Below the pieces are notes generated by a model. That model was not told the origin of the DNA. It was given only the letters and a program-made list of their open reading frames with translations, and did not search any database. The translations under genes were made by a program, and so were the position numbers. Below are positions 1 through 5,700 of a stretch of DNA of 7,320 nt, in pieces. The DNA lies in NCBI GenBank assembly GCA_938018045.1, contig CALIIP010000220.1, positions 1 to 7,320 of the forward strand, written 5' to 3'. The stretch is from an uncultured Flavobacteriaceae bacterium (lineage in GTDB: Bacteria > Bacteroidota > Bacteroidia > Flavobacteriales > Flavobacteriaceae). The first letter of the stretch is position 1. The number at the start of each line of letters is the position of its first letter.

Positions 1-998
1 TTCTCAATCTTTGCGATTGCTTTTGAGCCCAACAACTTCCCTATTCTTTTATGAATATCATCGTGACAAGCCTTTGCGTAATCTCCTGCTAAATTCATAG
101 CAAGCCAATATTCTTGTCCGTCATGCGTATTCATATCCAACCAAGCCAAATGCTGAACATTTTTTGGTAACGGACATTGTTTTGTTGCCAAATAGGTGTA
201 GTGTTTTGCAATATTTGCACCTAAGCCTCTACTTCCGCTATGTGTTAACAATCCAACATACTCGCCAACTGGAATATCAAATTCATTGTTTGGATCTGTG
301 ATATTTACAACTCCAAACTCTACAAAATGATTTCCTCCTCCAGATGTTCCTAATTGTTGATACGCTTTTGCTTTTAAACGTTTTAACAAAGGAATATCGT
401 TAAATTCGGCACGTTCAAATAATTCATGATCATGTTTTTTATCATGAGTTTCTCGCATTCCAAACTTTGTATGTTCAGACAATATGTTTTCTAATTGTCC
501 GCGTTTTCCTTTTAAATACGATGCTTTTATCGGGTAGATTGTTAAACACATTCTACAACCAATATCTACTCCTACTCCGTAAGGGATTACAGCATTATCT
601 GTGGCCAATACACCACCAATTGGTAATCCATATCCATAATGAGCATCTGGCATTAAAGCGCCTTGAACTGCAATTGGTAATTTTAAGGCATCATACAATT
701 GAAATTTTGCTTGATCATCAATTTCATTTTCACCATAAATAGAAAATGGTGCTCTTGTATTTTTTAACTGATGAAACCTTACTTCTACTGGTTTTATCAA
801 ACCTTCAACTACTTTTCCCCAAATCGCATTTCCTTCAAACTTTTCTGGCTCTAAAAGCACTTCTTTTGCTTCTGCCAAAATGCGTTCTTTCTTTTCTTTT
901 TTACGATATCTATTGATTTGCCCTAAAGCAATATTGATACTGTTGTTCTTTGGAAAGCCCAACTTAATTAGATCTTTTCCTTTTAATTTATTTCCCAT
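1..998 (-). CDS. rtcB: RtcB-type RNA-splicing ligase, N-terminal part (runs off the window)
   Basis: RtcB joins RNA 2',3'-cyclic phosphate or 3'-phosphate ends to 5'-OH ends using GTP and Mn2+, in tRNA and RNA repair. About 332 residues read from ATG at 998 (MGNKLKGKDL) to the left edge without a stop. Visible family motifs are MPDAHYGYGLPIGG (~116-129), GVDIGCRM (~143-150, with metal/guanylylation-site Asp145 and Cys148), GTSGGGNHFVE (~217-227) and HSGSRGLG (~253-260). The C-terminal part, which carries the histidine that becomes guanylylated, lies outside the window, so whether the gene is intact cannot be judged. E. coli RtcB has about 408 residues; the extended N-terminal stretch before the first motif suggests a somewhat longer protein here. 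The residue after the motif cysteine is Arg, where E. coli has Gly. No rtcA or archease is visible. No clear promoter box was found just upstream; TAGGTTTC near 1119-1126 is the nearest weak match. Confidence 0.95.
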   Translation of the reverse strand, partial: MGNKLKGKDLIKLGFPKNNSINIALGQINRYRKKEKKERILAEAKEVLLEPEKFEGNAIWGKVVEGLIKPVEVRFHQLKNTRAPFSIYGENEIDDQAKFQLYDALKLPIAVQGALMPDAHYGYGLPIGGVLATDNAVIPYGVGVDIGCRMCLTIYPIKASYLKGKRGQLENILSEHTKFGMRETHDKKHDHELFERAEFNDIPLLKRLKAKAYQQLGTSGGGNHFVEFGVVNITDPNNEFDIPVGEYVGLLTHSGSRGLGANIAKHYTYLATKQCPLPKNVQHLAWLDMNTHDGQEYWLAMNLAGDYAKACHDDIHKRIGKLLGSKAIAKIE

Positions 999-1083
999 GA
1001 TTTAATTTTGAGATGTTTGATTCTATAGAACTCAACTTTGGTTGATTCCATAACTTTTAAATCTTACTTCGGAAAGTCTTTTG

Positions 1084-1104
1084 ATTCCGAATCAAGTTCG
1101 GAAT
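1084..1104. repeat. Short palindromic intergenic repeat
   Basis: ATTCCGAA and TTCGGAAT form a perfect 8-bp inverted repeat around a 5-base loop (TCAAG), followed by GACA. Read on the plus strand it translates as IPNQVRND. From memory, similar palindromes (GATTCCG-N-CGGAATGAC type) recur as dispersed elements in several bacterial genomes and cause spurious IPNQVRND-like ORFs. Its spread in this genome cannot be assessed from one copy. It lies in the upstream region of rtcB. Confidence 0.5.
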
Positions 1105-1152
1105 GACAGTTTTAAAGGAAACCTAAAGGAATTCTTTTTTAAAAATAGCCAT

Positions 1153-1187
1153 AAAAAAAGTCCGAAACTTTATAACTTCGGACTTTT
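1153..1187 (-). terminator. Rho-independent terminator, minus strand
   Basis: The 11-bp stem AAAAGTCCGAA / TTCGGACTTTT (1156-1166 with 1177-1187) encloses a 10-base loop. On the minus strand a run of seven U follows the stem; on the plus strand only four. It would therefore stop leftward transcription, but no large minus-strand gene lies immediately to its right, which implies a small transcript from 1190-1340 or a read-through blocker protecting rtcB. Confidence 0.75.
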
Positions 1188-1204
1188 CATATTTATAGTA
1201 TTTA

Positions 1205-1291
1205 CTATTTATGGATGTGAAAGTCGCGAAGTAAACAATAAAAAGAACCTTGTTCTCTTTGTATGTTTTTGTTTAATAGTGTATTTAACAT
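1205..1291 (-). CDS. Candidate 28-residue small ORF or small RNA
   Basis: ATG at 1291 opens a 28-codon frame beginning MLNTLLNKNIQREQG and ending HIHK before TAG. It sits about 35 bases downstream of a good -7 box (TAAGTTTG, minus strand 1339-1332) and just upstream of the terminator at 1187-1153, so promoter, short frame and terminator form a unit of roughly 170 bases. The frame itself has no recognisable domain, and its codon content is not persuasive. The transcript could equally be a non-coding RNA, or the pattern could be chance in AT-rich DNA. No family is recognised. Confidence 0.2.
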   Translation of the reverse strand: MLNTLLNKNIQREQGSFYCLLRDFHIHK

Positions 1292-1331
1292 TGTACTTCG
1301 TTTTAAATATTATTGTTGCTTTATTGCGATG

Positions 1332-1366
1332 CAAACTTAGAATGTATTTTTTAATTACACAACAAA
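1332..1366 (-). promoter_or_regulatory. Bacteroidota-type promoter, minus strand
   Basis: TAAGTTTG (1339-1332) matches the -7 consensus TAnnTTTG exactly. A TTTG -33 element lies upstream at 1366-1363, with a 23-base spacer that is slightly longer than the usual 19-21. It points leftward into the small unit ending at the 1153-1187 terminator. Confidence 0.4.
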
Positions 1367-1540
1367 ATATTTATTTTATTTTATTGATAATCAATTAGTT
1401 ACGCAGTGTTTAGAAAATAGAATTCCTGTCCGCATTTATACAGATACTGTGAGTTTAGATAACTCTTTGATTTGTTGATATGTAACTAAAACTTACACGA
1501 TGTATAATCATCTACTGATTTTAAAAAAAAAATTATAAAA

Positions 1541-1573
1541 AAAAGCGTCCAAAATTTAATTTTGGACGCTTTT
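1541..1573 (-). terminator. Rho-independent terminator after corA and the small unit
   Basis: A perfect 14-bp stem, AAAAGCGTCCAAAA / TTTTGGACGCTTTT (1541-1554 with 1560-1573), encloses the 5-base loop TTTAA. The minus strand continues with a long U-rich run past 1541, making it strong for leftward transcripts. It can end both the mscS-corA mRNA and the small transcript that starts near 1690. Confidence 0.85.
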
Positions 1574-1596
1574 ACTATATTTTAAAAGTTTTTTAT

Positions 1597-1659
1597 CTAG
1601 AACATCGACCTAAAAAGTCGCAGTTTAGCGCCCGTTTTATGTGATTTATAGTTGTTCAT
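1597..1659 (-). CDS. Candidate 20-residue basic peptide or small RNA
   Basis: ATG at 1659 opens a 20-codon frame, MNNYKSHKTGAKLRLFRSMF, ending in TAG at 1597. The peptide is strongly basic (K, H and R with no acidic residue) with an amphipathic tail. It lies ~30 bases downstream of a well-formed promoter (TTTG, 20 bp, CATATTTG at 1727-1696) and ~24 bases upstream of a strong terminator, giving a predicted transcript of about 150 bases. The transcript also contains a small hairpin, CGAC / GTCG, near 1605-1619. I do not recognise the peptide. It may be a genuine small protein, a leader peptide, or an accidental ORF in a small RNA. Confidence 0.35.
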   Translation of the reverse strand: MNNYKSHKTGAKLRLFRSMF

Positions 1660-1695
1660 AGTGTTTACTTTTGTTTTTTGATTGTTATTATAGTG

Positions 1696-1727
1696 CAAAT
1701 ATGCATGAAATTATATTAAAGTTCAAA
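1696..1727 (-). promoter_or_regulatory. Bacteroidota-type promoter just after the corA stop
   Basis: On the minus strand TTTG (1727-1724) is followed after 20 bases by CATATTTG (1703-1696), seven of eight matches to TAnnTTTG at standard spacing, then CACTATAATAA. Transcription would start near 1690. The box lies immediately beyond the corA stop (TAA at 1731-1729), so it should drive only the short segment up to the 1541-1573 terminator. Confidence 0.5.
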
Positions 1728-1728
1728 A

Positions 1729-2784
1729 TTAAAACCATTTTTTTCTTTTGAAATAAACAACCATAATCATCGCAATAATAAACATAATACCTAAAAGAAT
1801 AAAATATGCGTTTTCATATTTTAATTCAGGAATATATTCAAAATTCATTCCATACAAGCCAGCAAGAAATGTTAATGGAATAAATATTACTGAAATCAAG
1901 GTTAGTAATTGCATTACTTTATTCATTTTAAAACTAACTTCTGTAATAAATAAATCTTGTAATCCGTTTAGCATATCTCTGTAAGATTCTACAGTATCCA
2001 TGATTTGAATGGTATTCCCATATAAATCTCTAATAAAAATACGGTTTTCTTCTTTTACAAAACTACTATCTGATTTAGAGAAACGAGCAATAGCCTCTCT
2101 TAAAGGCGCTATAGATTTACGTAAAACTAGTAGTTCTTTCTTTAAATTATGAATCTTAGTTTTACCACTAAAATTTTGATTTAAAGTAACTTGCTCGTCT
2201 AACTCTTCAATAACGTCTTCAATAGACTCCATCGTTATATAATAATTATCTACAATACTATCAATAATAGCGTATGCTAAATAATCAGTTCCACGACTTC
2301 TAATCCTTCCTTTTCCAGAATTAATCCTAGTTCTTACTGTTTCAAATAAATCGCTTTCAGTTTCTTGAAAAGTTGCAATAAAACCTTGATTAAAATAGAT
2401 TGCTACATGTTCTCTTGTAACTTCTAGTTTGGCTTTATCAAAACCTAGAGAACGTAATAATATAAAATTACCTTTGTCATACTCATCAAATCTCGGACGT
2501 TGATGTATATCTGCGATGGCTTCTAAAACCAGTTTATGGATATCAAAATTTTCACCAAAATATTCAATAAGTTTTGTGTCATGTATACCTCTTACATCAT
2601 ACCAATCCACATTTTTATCAGATGATTTATCAAAAGTTATTTCTGTATGATTGTCAAAGACTTTTTCTGTTAAGGTTTTAAAATCATATTGCATATAATG
2701 AATAAGAACCTTTTCTACTTTTTTATCACCAGTAAAAATTACAGTTCCTGGTGCAGACCCAATTTTTTTTATGCGTTTACTCAT
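1729..2784 (-). CDS. corA: CorA-family magnesium/cobalt transporter
   Basis: CorA proteins are homopentameric inner-membrane channels that let Mg2+ (and Co2+/Ni2+) enter the cell, gated by intracellular Mg2+. The 351-residue length is typical. Residues ~1-180 form the cytoplasmic alpha/beta domain, ~185-290 the long stalk helix, ~291-311 TM1 ending in the diagnostic Tyr-Gly-Met-Asn (311-314), then a short periplasmic loop with an IPEL sequence (~318-321, like the family's MPEL) and TM2 (~325-345), with a basic tail KRKKWF. Start ATG at 2784 overlaps the end of the upstream mscS gene by 8 bases, indicating translational coupling. Transport specificity cannot be read from sequence; Zn2+-exporting relatives (ZntB) share the fold but usually not this exact GMN context. 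Confidence 0.95.
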   Translation of the reverse strand: MSKRIKKIGSAPGTVIFTGDKKVEKVLIHYMQYDFKTLTEKVFDNHTEITFDKSSDKNVDWYDVRGIHDTKLIEYFGENFDIHKLVLEAIADIHQRPRFDEYDKGNFILLRSLGFDKAKLEVTREHVAIYFNQGFIATFQETESDLFETVRTRINSGKGRIRSRGTDYLAYAIIDSIVDNYYITMESIEDVIEELDEQVTLNQNFSGKTKIHNLKKELLVLRKSIAPLREAIARFSKSDSSFVKEENRIFIRDLYGNTIQIMDTVESYRDMLNGLQDLFITEVSFKMNKVMQLLTLISVIFIPLTFLAGLYGMNFEYIPELKYENAYFILLGIMFIIAMIMVVYFKRKKWF

Positions 2785-3649
2785 TTACAGGATTTTGATG
2801 ATTACTTATATCGTTTTTATAGACAATAGTTCTGTACGGAAAAGGAATTTCAATCCCTTCATTATCAAACCTCATTTTAATACTTTCATTTAAATCACAA
2901 CTCATTACAAATGCATCTCCTGAATCTTTTGCCCAAGCCCAAGCCCTAATGTTTACAGAAAACTCAGCTAAATTTACTACTCGTACAGTAACTATATCTT
3001 CGCCATCATTTTTTTGTCTATCTGTCCTATGATCTATACTTAAAGGGTGATTTAATACTTCTTCTTTTATAATTGATTTTGCCAATTCAATGTTTGAATC
3101 ATAACTAATTCCAAAATCAATCCATTTACAAATAACATCATCAATAAAATCTGAATTTGTAACAACTTCATTACTCATGATTGAATTTGGAATGATAATT
3201 CTCTTGTTTTCAAAATCTTTTATTACAGTATGTCTTAGTGTTATATCTTCTACTACGCCAAATTTCTCTCCAATTTTTAAACGATCATTTATTCTAAAAG
3301 GCTTAAATATTACTATAAAAATACCGCTAATTATATTGCTAAGTGCATGCTGAGAAGCAAATCCAACAGCAACAGCAAGAACACCTGCACCTGCTAAAAG
3401 AGAAGTGGCTACTATTCTTAATTGAGGCAGAGAATAAATTGCAAAACTAAAACCAACTATATAGATCAATGCATTTATTAAATGGCGTAGAAATTTATAA
3501 TTTGTTGGATCGTTATTTAATTCTTCTGTAGATTTTTTAATTTGGTGTTTGAAAAAACGGTCTAATAAAAATGAAATTACAATTGTAATTGTAATAATTG
3601 CAAAAAATAAAAGTATAAACCCAATATTTGCTAAAATAGTTTCTTTCAT
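2777..3649 (-). CDS. mscS: Small-conductance mechanosensitive channel (MscS family)
   Basis: MscS channels are heptameric inner-membrane valves that open under membrane tension and release solutes during hypo-osmotic shock. The 290-residue protein has the standard layout: TM1 ~8-30, TM2 ~57-77, and the Gly/Ala-rich pore helix TM3 ~82-113 (LLAGAGVLAVAVGFASQ), followed by the beta domain (KPFRINDRLKIG ... GVVEDITLRHT ... IIIPNSIMSN, ~116-160) and the C-terminal alpha/beta domain ending in the family signature GIEIPFPYRT. Length is close to E. coli MscS (286). The gene is first in a two-gene operon with corA, whose start overlaps its stop; pairing a tension valve with a cation channel suggests joint ion/osmotic homeostasis. 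A -7 promoter box lies at 3679-3686. Some family members are ion-selective rather than true safety valves, so physiology is inferred. Confidence 0.95.
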   Translation of the reverse strand: MKETILANIGFILLFFAIITITIVISFLLDRFFKHQIKKSTEELNNDPTNYKFLRHLINALIYIVGFSFAIYSLPQLRIVATSLLAGAGVLAVAVGFASQHALSNIISGIFIVIFKPFRINDRLKIGEKFGVVEDITLRHTVIKDFENKRIIIPNSIMSNEVVTNSDFIDDVICKWIDFGISYDSNIELAKSIIKEEVLNHPLSIDHRTDRQKNDGEDIVTVRVVNLAEFSVNIRAWAWAKDSGDAFVMSCDLNESIKMRFDNEGIEIPFPYRTIVYKNDISNHQNPVNE

Positions 3650-3671
3650 AGATTTAAAAAATATCAGTTTA

Positions 3672-3686
3672 ATTTGTACAAATATA
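3672..3686 (-). promoter_or_regulatory. mscS-corA promoter -7 box within a palindrome
   Basis: On the minus strand TATATTTG (3686-3679) matches TAnnTTTG exactly and lies 30 bases before the mscS start. No good TTTG -33 box stands at the expected distance. The box overlaps a perfect 12-bp palindrome, ATTTGTACAAAT (3672-3683), which would also include the start site and could be an operator, though AT-rich palindromes are common by chance. Confidence 0.45.
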
Positions 3687-3766
3687 ATATTTTAATACAA
3701 TTATCTGCATTACAATCTTAGATGTATTCAAAGCGTTTTTTTTTAAATAAGAAAAAGTTTGACCAT

Positions 3767-3798
3767 AAAAAAAGCCTATCAAAATTTGATAGGCTTTT
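3767..3798 (-). terminator. Terminator of the first csp gene
   Basis: The stem AAAAGCCTATCAAA / TTTGATAGGCTTTT (3770-3783 with 3785-3798) needs a few central bases opened as loop. The minus strand ends in a run of seven U. It lies 21 bases after the csp stop codon. The sequence between hairpin and stop (ttttaaataacttaaagtatatgt) is shared with the second csp copy. Confidence 0.85.
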
Positions 3799-4011
3799 AA
3801 ATAACTTAAAGTATATGTATTAGATTACTTTTACGTTTACCGCATTTAATCCTTTATTTCCTTCTTGTAATTCAAATTCTACTTTATCACCTTCGTTAAT
3901 CTCATCGATTAATCCTGAAATGTGCACAAAGTGGTCTTTTTCAACTCCTTCTTCTGTAATAAAACCGAATCCTTTAGATTGGTTGAAAAATTTTACTGTT
4001 CCTGTATTCAT
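3770..4011 (-). repeat. Direct repeat, csp copy 1 with terminator
   Basis: This segment, from terminator hairpin through the csp start, is repeated in the same orientation at 6318-6558. Coding parts match at about 184 of 192 bases; the 24 bases following the hairpin are identical apart from the end. The copies lie 2547 bp apart and bracket the regulator and exported-protein genes. Confidence 0.8.
3820..4011 (-). CDS. Cold-shock domain protein (copy 1)
   Basis: A 63-residue CspA-type protein: a single five-stranded OB-fold that binds single-stranded RNA/DNA and acts as an RNA chaperone. RNP1 is KGFGFI (13-18) and RNP2 is HFVHIS (27-32); the start MNTGTVKFFN is typical of Flavobacteriia. It ends with an AVNVKVI strand. 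A near-identical gene lies at 6367-6558; the two proteins differ only at residue 43 (Lys here, Thr there) and 62 (Val here, Leu there). The gene is monocistronic: own promoter-like box at 4050-4057, own terminator at 3767-3798. Whether it is induced by cold or is constitutive cannot be told; many csp paralogues are not cold-regulated. Confidence 0.96.
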   Translation of the reverse strand: MNTGTVKFFNQSKGFGFITEEGVEKDHFVHISGLIDEINEGDKVEFELQEGNKGLNAVNVKVI

Positions 4012-4049
4012 CTTAATGTAATTTAATTTATAATATTATTATTATTTTG

Positions 4050-4057
4050 CAAAGATG
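4050..4057 (-). promoter_or_regulatory. Candidate promoter -7 box for csp copy 1
   Basis: CATCTTTG on the minus strand (4057-4050), followed by CA, matches seven of eight bases of TAnnTTTG. It would give a ~32-base, almost pure A/T leader before the csp start at 4011. No clear TTTG -33 element is present. Confidence 0.4.
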
Positions 4058-4172
4058 CGACTATTATTTGAAATATAGCATTTATTTCAATTTATTTTCA
4101 GTAAATCATTTAAAACACCTATTGTAATGTCTAAAAATCTTAAAATCAAAGTGTTGCCTGTTTAAAACATTA

Positions 4173-5057
4173 TTAACACTCTAACTTATAGCCTACGCCA
4201 TGTAGATTTGTTAACTTAATTGATGTGTCTTCACTTAATTTTTTACGCAGTTTTGAGATAAATGTATCTAAACTTCGGCCTACAAATACACCATTATCTT
4301 CCCAAACTCTCTTAATTAATTCATCGCGCTTTATTATTTCGTTGGGTTTTTCAATAAATATTGACAGTAATTCACACTCTTTTTTAGACAACCCTATTTC
4401 TTGTGCTGCTTTTACCAACTTGTTTTGTTCTGGATAAAACTTAAAGCTTCCGATTTCTAAATACTTCCCTTCTGCCCTTTTAATTTTTGATGGCACAGCC
4501 TTTTTACTATTCATCAATTGAAATAAAAATAGGAATAATACTAATAGTAGCATGTACAAGAAACCTTGTTTGTATAAATAATCTTTTGCTGTGTTATTTT
4601 TAAAAAACACTTCTATAATATAGTTATTGCTCGTTAAACGTCTACCAGAACAAGGGATAATCGTGTTTTCTTCATTGTCACTCATTTCATAACTATACGC
4701 TACTTCTCCATCACTTTTTTGCAATACCGATGTTCTATAATGTACTGGAAGTTCTGCCTTTTCGAAATTCTCTTTTACAATAGCTACCAAATCGTTTGGT
4801 AAGAATGAGAGTTCGTTTTCAAATGAAAGTTGATATTTATACTTAGAATTTGCTTTAATTGGCAATACGACTGTCATACTATCATTATTAGTTAGTAACA
4901 AATCATGTCCAACAGATCTTAACGCAACTTTTGTATGTTCTGGAAAGTCTTCTTTTAGCACACTAACCTTAGTAAAAAACCATCCGAAAAATAGAATGAT
5001 TATTAATGCACTATAAATGTAAATATTTTTTTTGCTCATATTATATGTAAAGAACAT
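4173..5057 (-). CDS. Membrane-tethered winged-helix transcriptional regulator with periplasmic domain
   Basis: A 294-residue one-component regulator. TM1 ~12-30, a periplasmic domain ~31-164 of unknown fold with one cysteine (Cys136 in IIPCSGRR), TM2 ~165-182, a short linker, and an OmpR/PhoB-type winged helix ~197-293. The winged helix shows LSKKECELLSIF (~223-234), RDELIKRVW (244-252), the likely recognition helix VGRSLDTFISKLRKKL (259-274) and the closing HGVGYKL hairpin. There is no receiver or kinase domain, so signal sensing and DNA binding sit in one chain. The logic resembles ToxR/CadC, but those carry the winged helix at the N terminus with one TM; here the order is reversed. A second ATG at 5039 (MSKKNIY) is probably the real start, because a -7-like box (TAAAATTG, 5066-5059) leaves the ATG at 5057 at or before the transcript start. 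It is divergent from two exported-protein genes. The ligand is unknown. Confidence 0.85.
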   Translation of the reverse strand: MFFTYNMSKKNIYIYSALIIILFFGWFFTKVSVLKEDFPEHTKVALRSVGHDLLLTNNDSMTVVLPIKANSKYKYQLSFENELSFLPNDLVAIVKENFEKAELPVHYRTSVLQKSDGEVAYSYEMSDNEENTIIPCSGRRLTSNNYIIEVFFKNNTAKDYLYKQGFLYMLLLVLFLFLFQLMNSKKAVPSKIKRAEGKYLEIGSFKFYPEQNKLVKAAQEIGLSKKECELLSIFIEKPNEIIKRDELIKRVWEDNGVFVGRSLDTFISKLRKKLSEDTSIKLTNLHGVGYKLEC

Positions 5058-5058
5058 A

Positions 5059-5066
5059 CAATTTTA
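5059..5066 (-). promoter_or_regulatory. Candidate -7 box for the regulator gene
   Basis: TAAAATTG on the minus strand (5066-5059) matches seven of eight bases of TAnnTTTG. Transcription would start near 5052, favouring the ATG at 5039 over that at 5057. It directly abuts the half-site array at 5074-5110, consistent with autoregulation. Confidence 0.3.
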
Positions 5067-5073
5067 TGACTTT

Positions 5074-5110
5074 TTACAATTGTTGACACTTCTTTTACAT
5101 TCTTTTGACA
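5074..5110 (-). promoter_or_regulatory. Array of four phased TGTMA half-sites, PhoB-box-like operator
   Basis: Read on the minus strand, TGTCA (5110-5106), TGTAA (5099-5095), TGTCA (5088-5084) and TGTAA (5078-5074) are direct repeats stepped by 11, 11 and 10 bp. PhoB, an OmpR-family winged-helix protein, binds TGTCA direct repeats 11 bp apart. The array lies in the divergent region between a winged-helix regulator and two exported-protein genes, so it is a good candidate operator for that regulator. On the plus strand it also reads as two ~22-bp units, each containing TTTTACA then TTGACACTT. Confidence 0.5.
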
Positions 5111-5138
5111 CTTTCTTGTTGAAGTCAAACTAGTTTTA
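5104..5138 (+). promoter_or_regulatory. Candidate promoter of the exported-protein operon
   Basis: TAGTTTTA (5131-5138) matches seven of eight bases of TAnnTTTG, and TTTG (5104-5107) could be its -33 element, with a long 23-base spacer. It leaves a ~20-base leader to the ATG at 5164. The imperfect boxes fit a promoter needing an activator bound to the adjacent half-site array. Confidence 0.3.
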
Positions 5139-5163
5139 CTGAAACTTTTAAAAACAATAAATT

Positions 5164-5685
5164 ATGAACAAACTAATTATTTTCTTACTATTGTTATTTA
5201 CTACTTATAGCAGTATAGACACGAACAAAATTGAAAACGAGGTAGAAACATCTGGAATTTCAATTAATGATGCAGAATACACTATGCACATAGACATTGA
5301 AACTATAACTAACAATACTCTGAATTTAGTTGTAAAAATGGAATTGAAAAATGGATCTCATTTTGCCTCTCCACACAATACAAGAAACTTTAAAGGGCAG
5401 TTCGATATGGATTTAGGAAGTTACACCGATATTGACTTTGTAAATAAACTTATAGAAACTCGGAAGCCAAAAAGTGGTTGTGGTTCTAATGTTTATAATA
5501 CTAAGGTAAATTGGATAAAAACAAATACAACTTATAGACAATCTTTACATGTGATCTCAAAAGAAGATTTTCAAGTATTTGGAAGGGTTAAATTTGTTAT
5601 AGAACCTAGATGTACTTTAGAAGAAATTTCTTTTGGGATTGTTTCTGAAAATGGCGTATTCAAAGTTATTCAACCTAATTGCTAA
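5164..5685 (+). CDS. Secreted protein of unknown function, 173 residues
   Basis: I do not recognise a named family. Residues 1-17 (MNKLIIFLLLLFTTYSS) look like a Sec signal peptide; there is no lipobox cysteine, so the protein is probably periplasmic or released. The mature part is predicted to be rich in beta strands (alternating polar/hydrophobic stretches such as YTMHIDIETI and TLNLVVKMEL). It has three cysteines, Cys106 (SGCGS), Cys150 (EPRCTLEE) and C-terminal Cys173, that could form a disulfide. There are no catalytic motifs or other membrane segments. It begins 107 bases from the divergent regulator and is followed after 15 bases by another exported-protein gene, so the two are probably co-transcribed. 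It may be a target, ligand carrier or co-sensor of the regulator; that is inference from context only. Confidence 0.8.
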   Translation: MNKLIIFLLLLFTTYSSIDTNKIENEVETSGISINDAEYTMHIDIETITNNTLNLVVKMELKNGSHFASPHNTRNFKGQFDMDLGSYTDIDFVNKLIETRKPKSGCGSNVYNTKVNWIKTNTTYRQSLHVISKEDFQVFGRVKFVIEPRCTLEEISFGIVSENGVFKVIQPNC

Positions 5686-5700
5686 TAAAACTATAATTAT

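Larger units (their letters stand above)
999..1728. other. 730-bp gene-poor region between rtcB and corA
   Basis: No ORF here looks like a conventional gene. The plus-strand frame across 1081-1398 runs through the palindrome and a terminator hairpin and is not credible. What can be supported is a palindromic repeat (1084-1104), minus-strand terminators at 1153-1187 and 1541-1573, minus-strand promoter-like elements at 1332-1366 and 1696-1727, and two tiny ORFs placed between each promoter and terminator. No tRNA-like cloverleaf or recognisable riboswitch was found. Confidence 0.6.

Noticed and set aside
467..742. Plus-strand open frame of 91 codons
   Set aside because: It is antisense to rtcB, whose minus-strand frame shows several unmistakable motifs over the same bases.
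1081..1398. 105-codon plus-strand open frame starting MIPNQVRND
   Set aside because: Its start lies in a palindromic repeat and it reads through the terminator hairpin at 1153-1187; the rest is low-complexity hydrophobic translation of AT-rich DNA.
1541..1727. Riboswitch or attenuator upstream of rtcB
   Set aside because: No recognisable riboswitch core was seen, and a second complete terminator plus ~150 bases separate this unit from rtcB, making a cis-acting leader unlikely.
4080..4172. Terminator for the regulator gene
   Set aside because: Only a weak 5-bp AACAC/GTGTT pairing with a long loop was found and no U run; I could not support a hairpin terminator here.
4225..4437. Plus-strand open frame of 70 codons
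   Set aside because: It is antisense to the winged-helix domain of the regulator, which has a convincing coding pattern.
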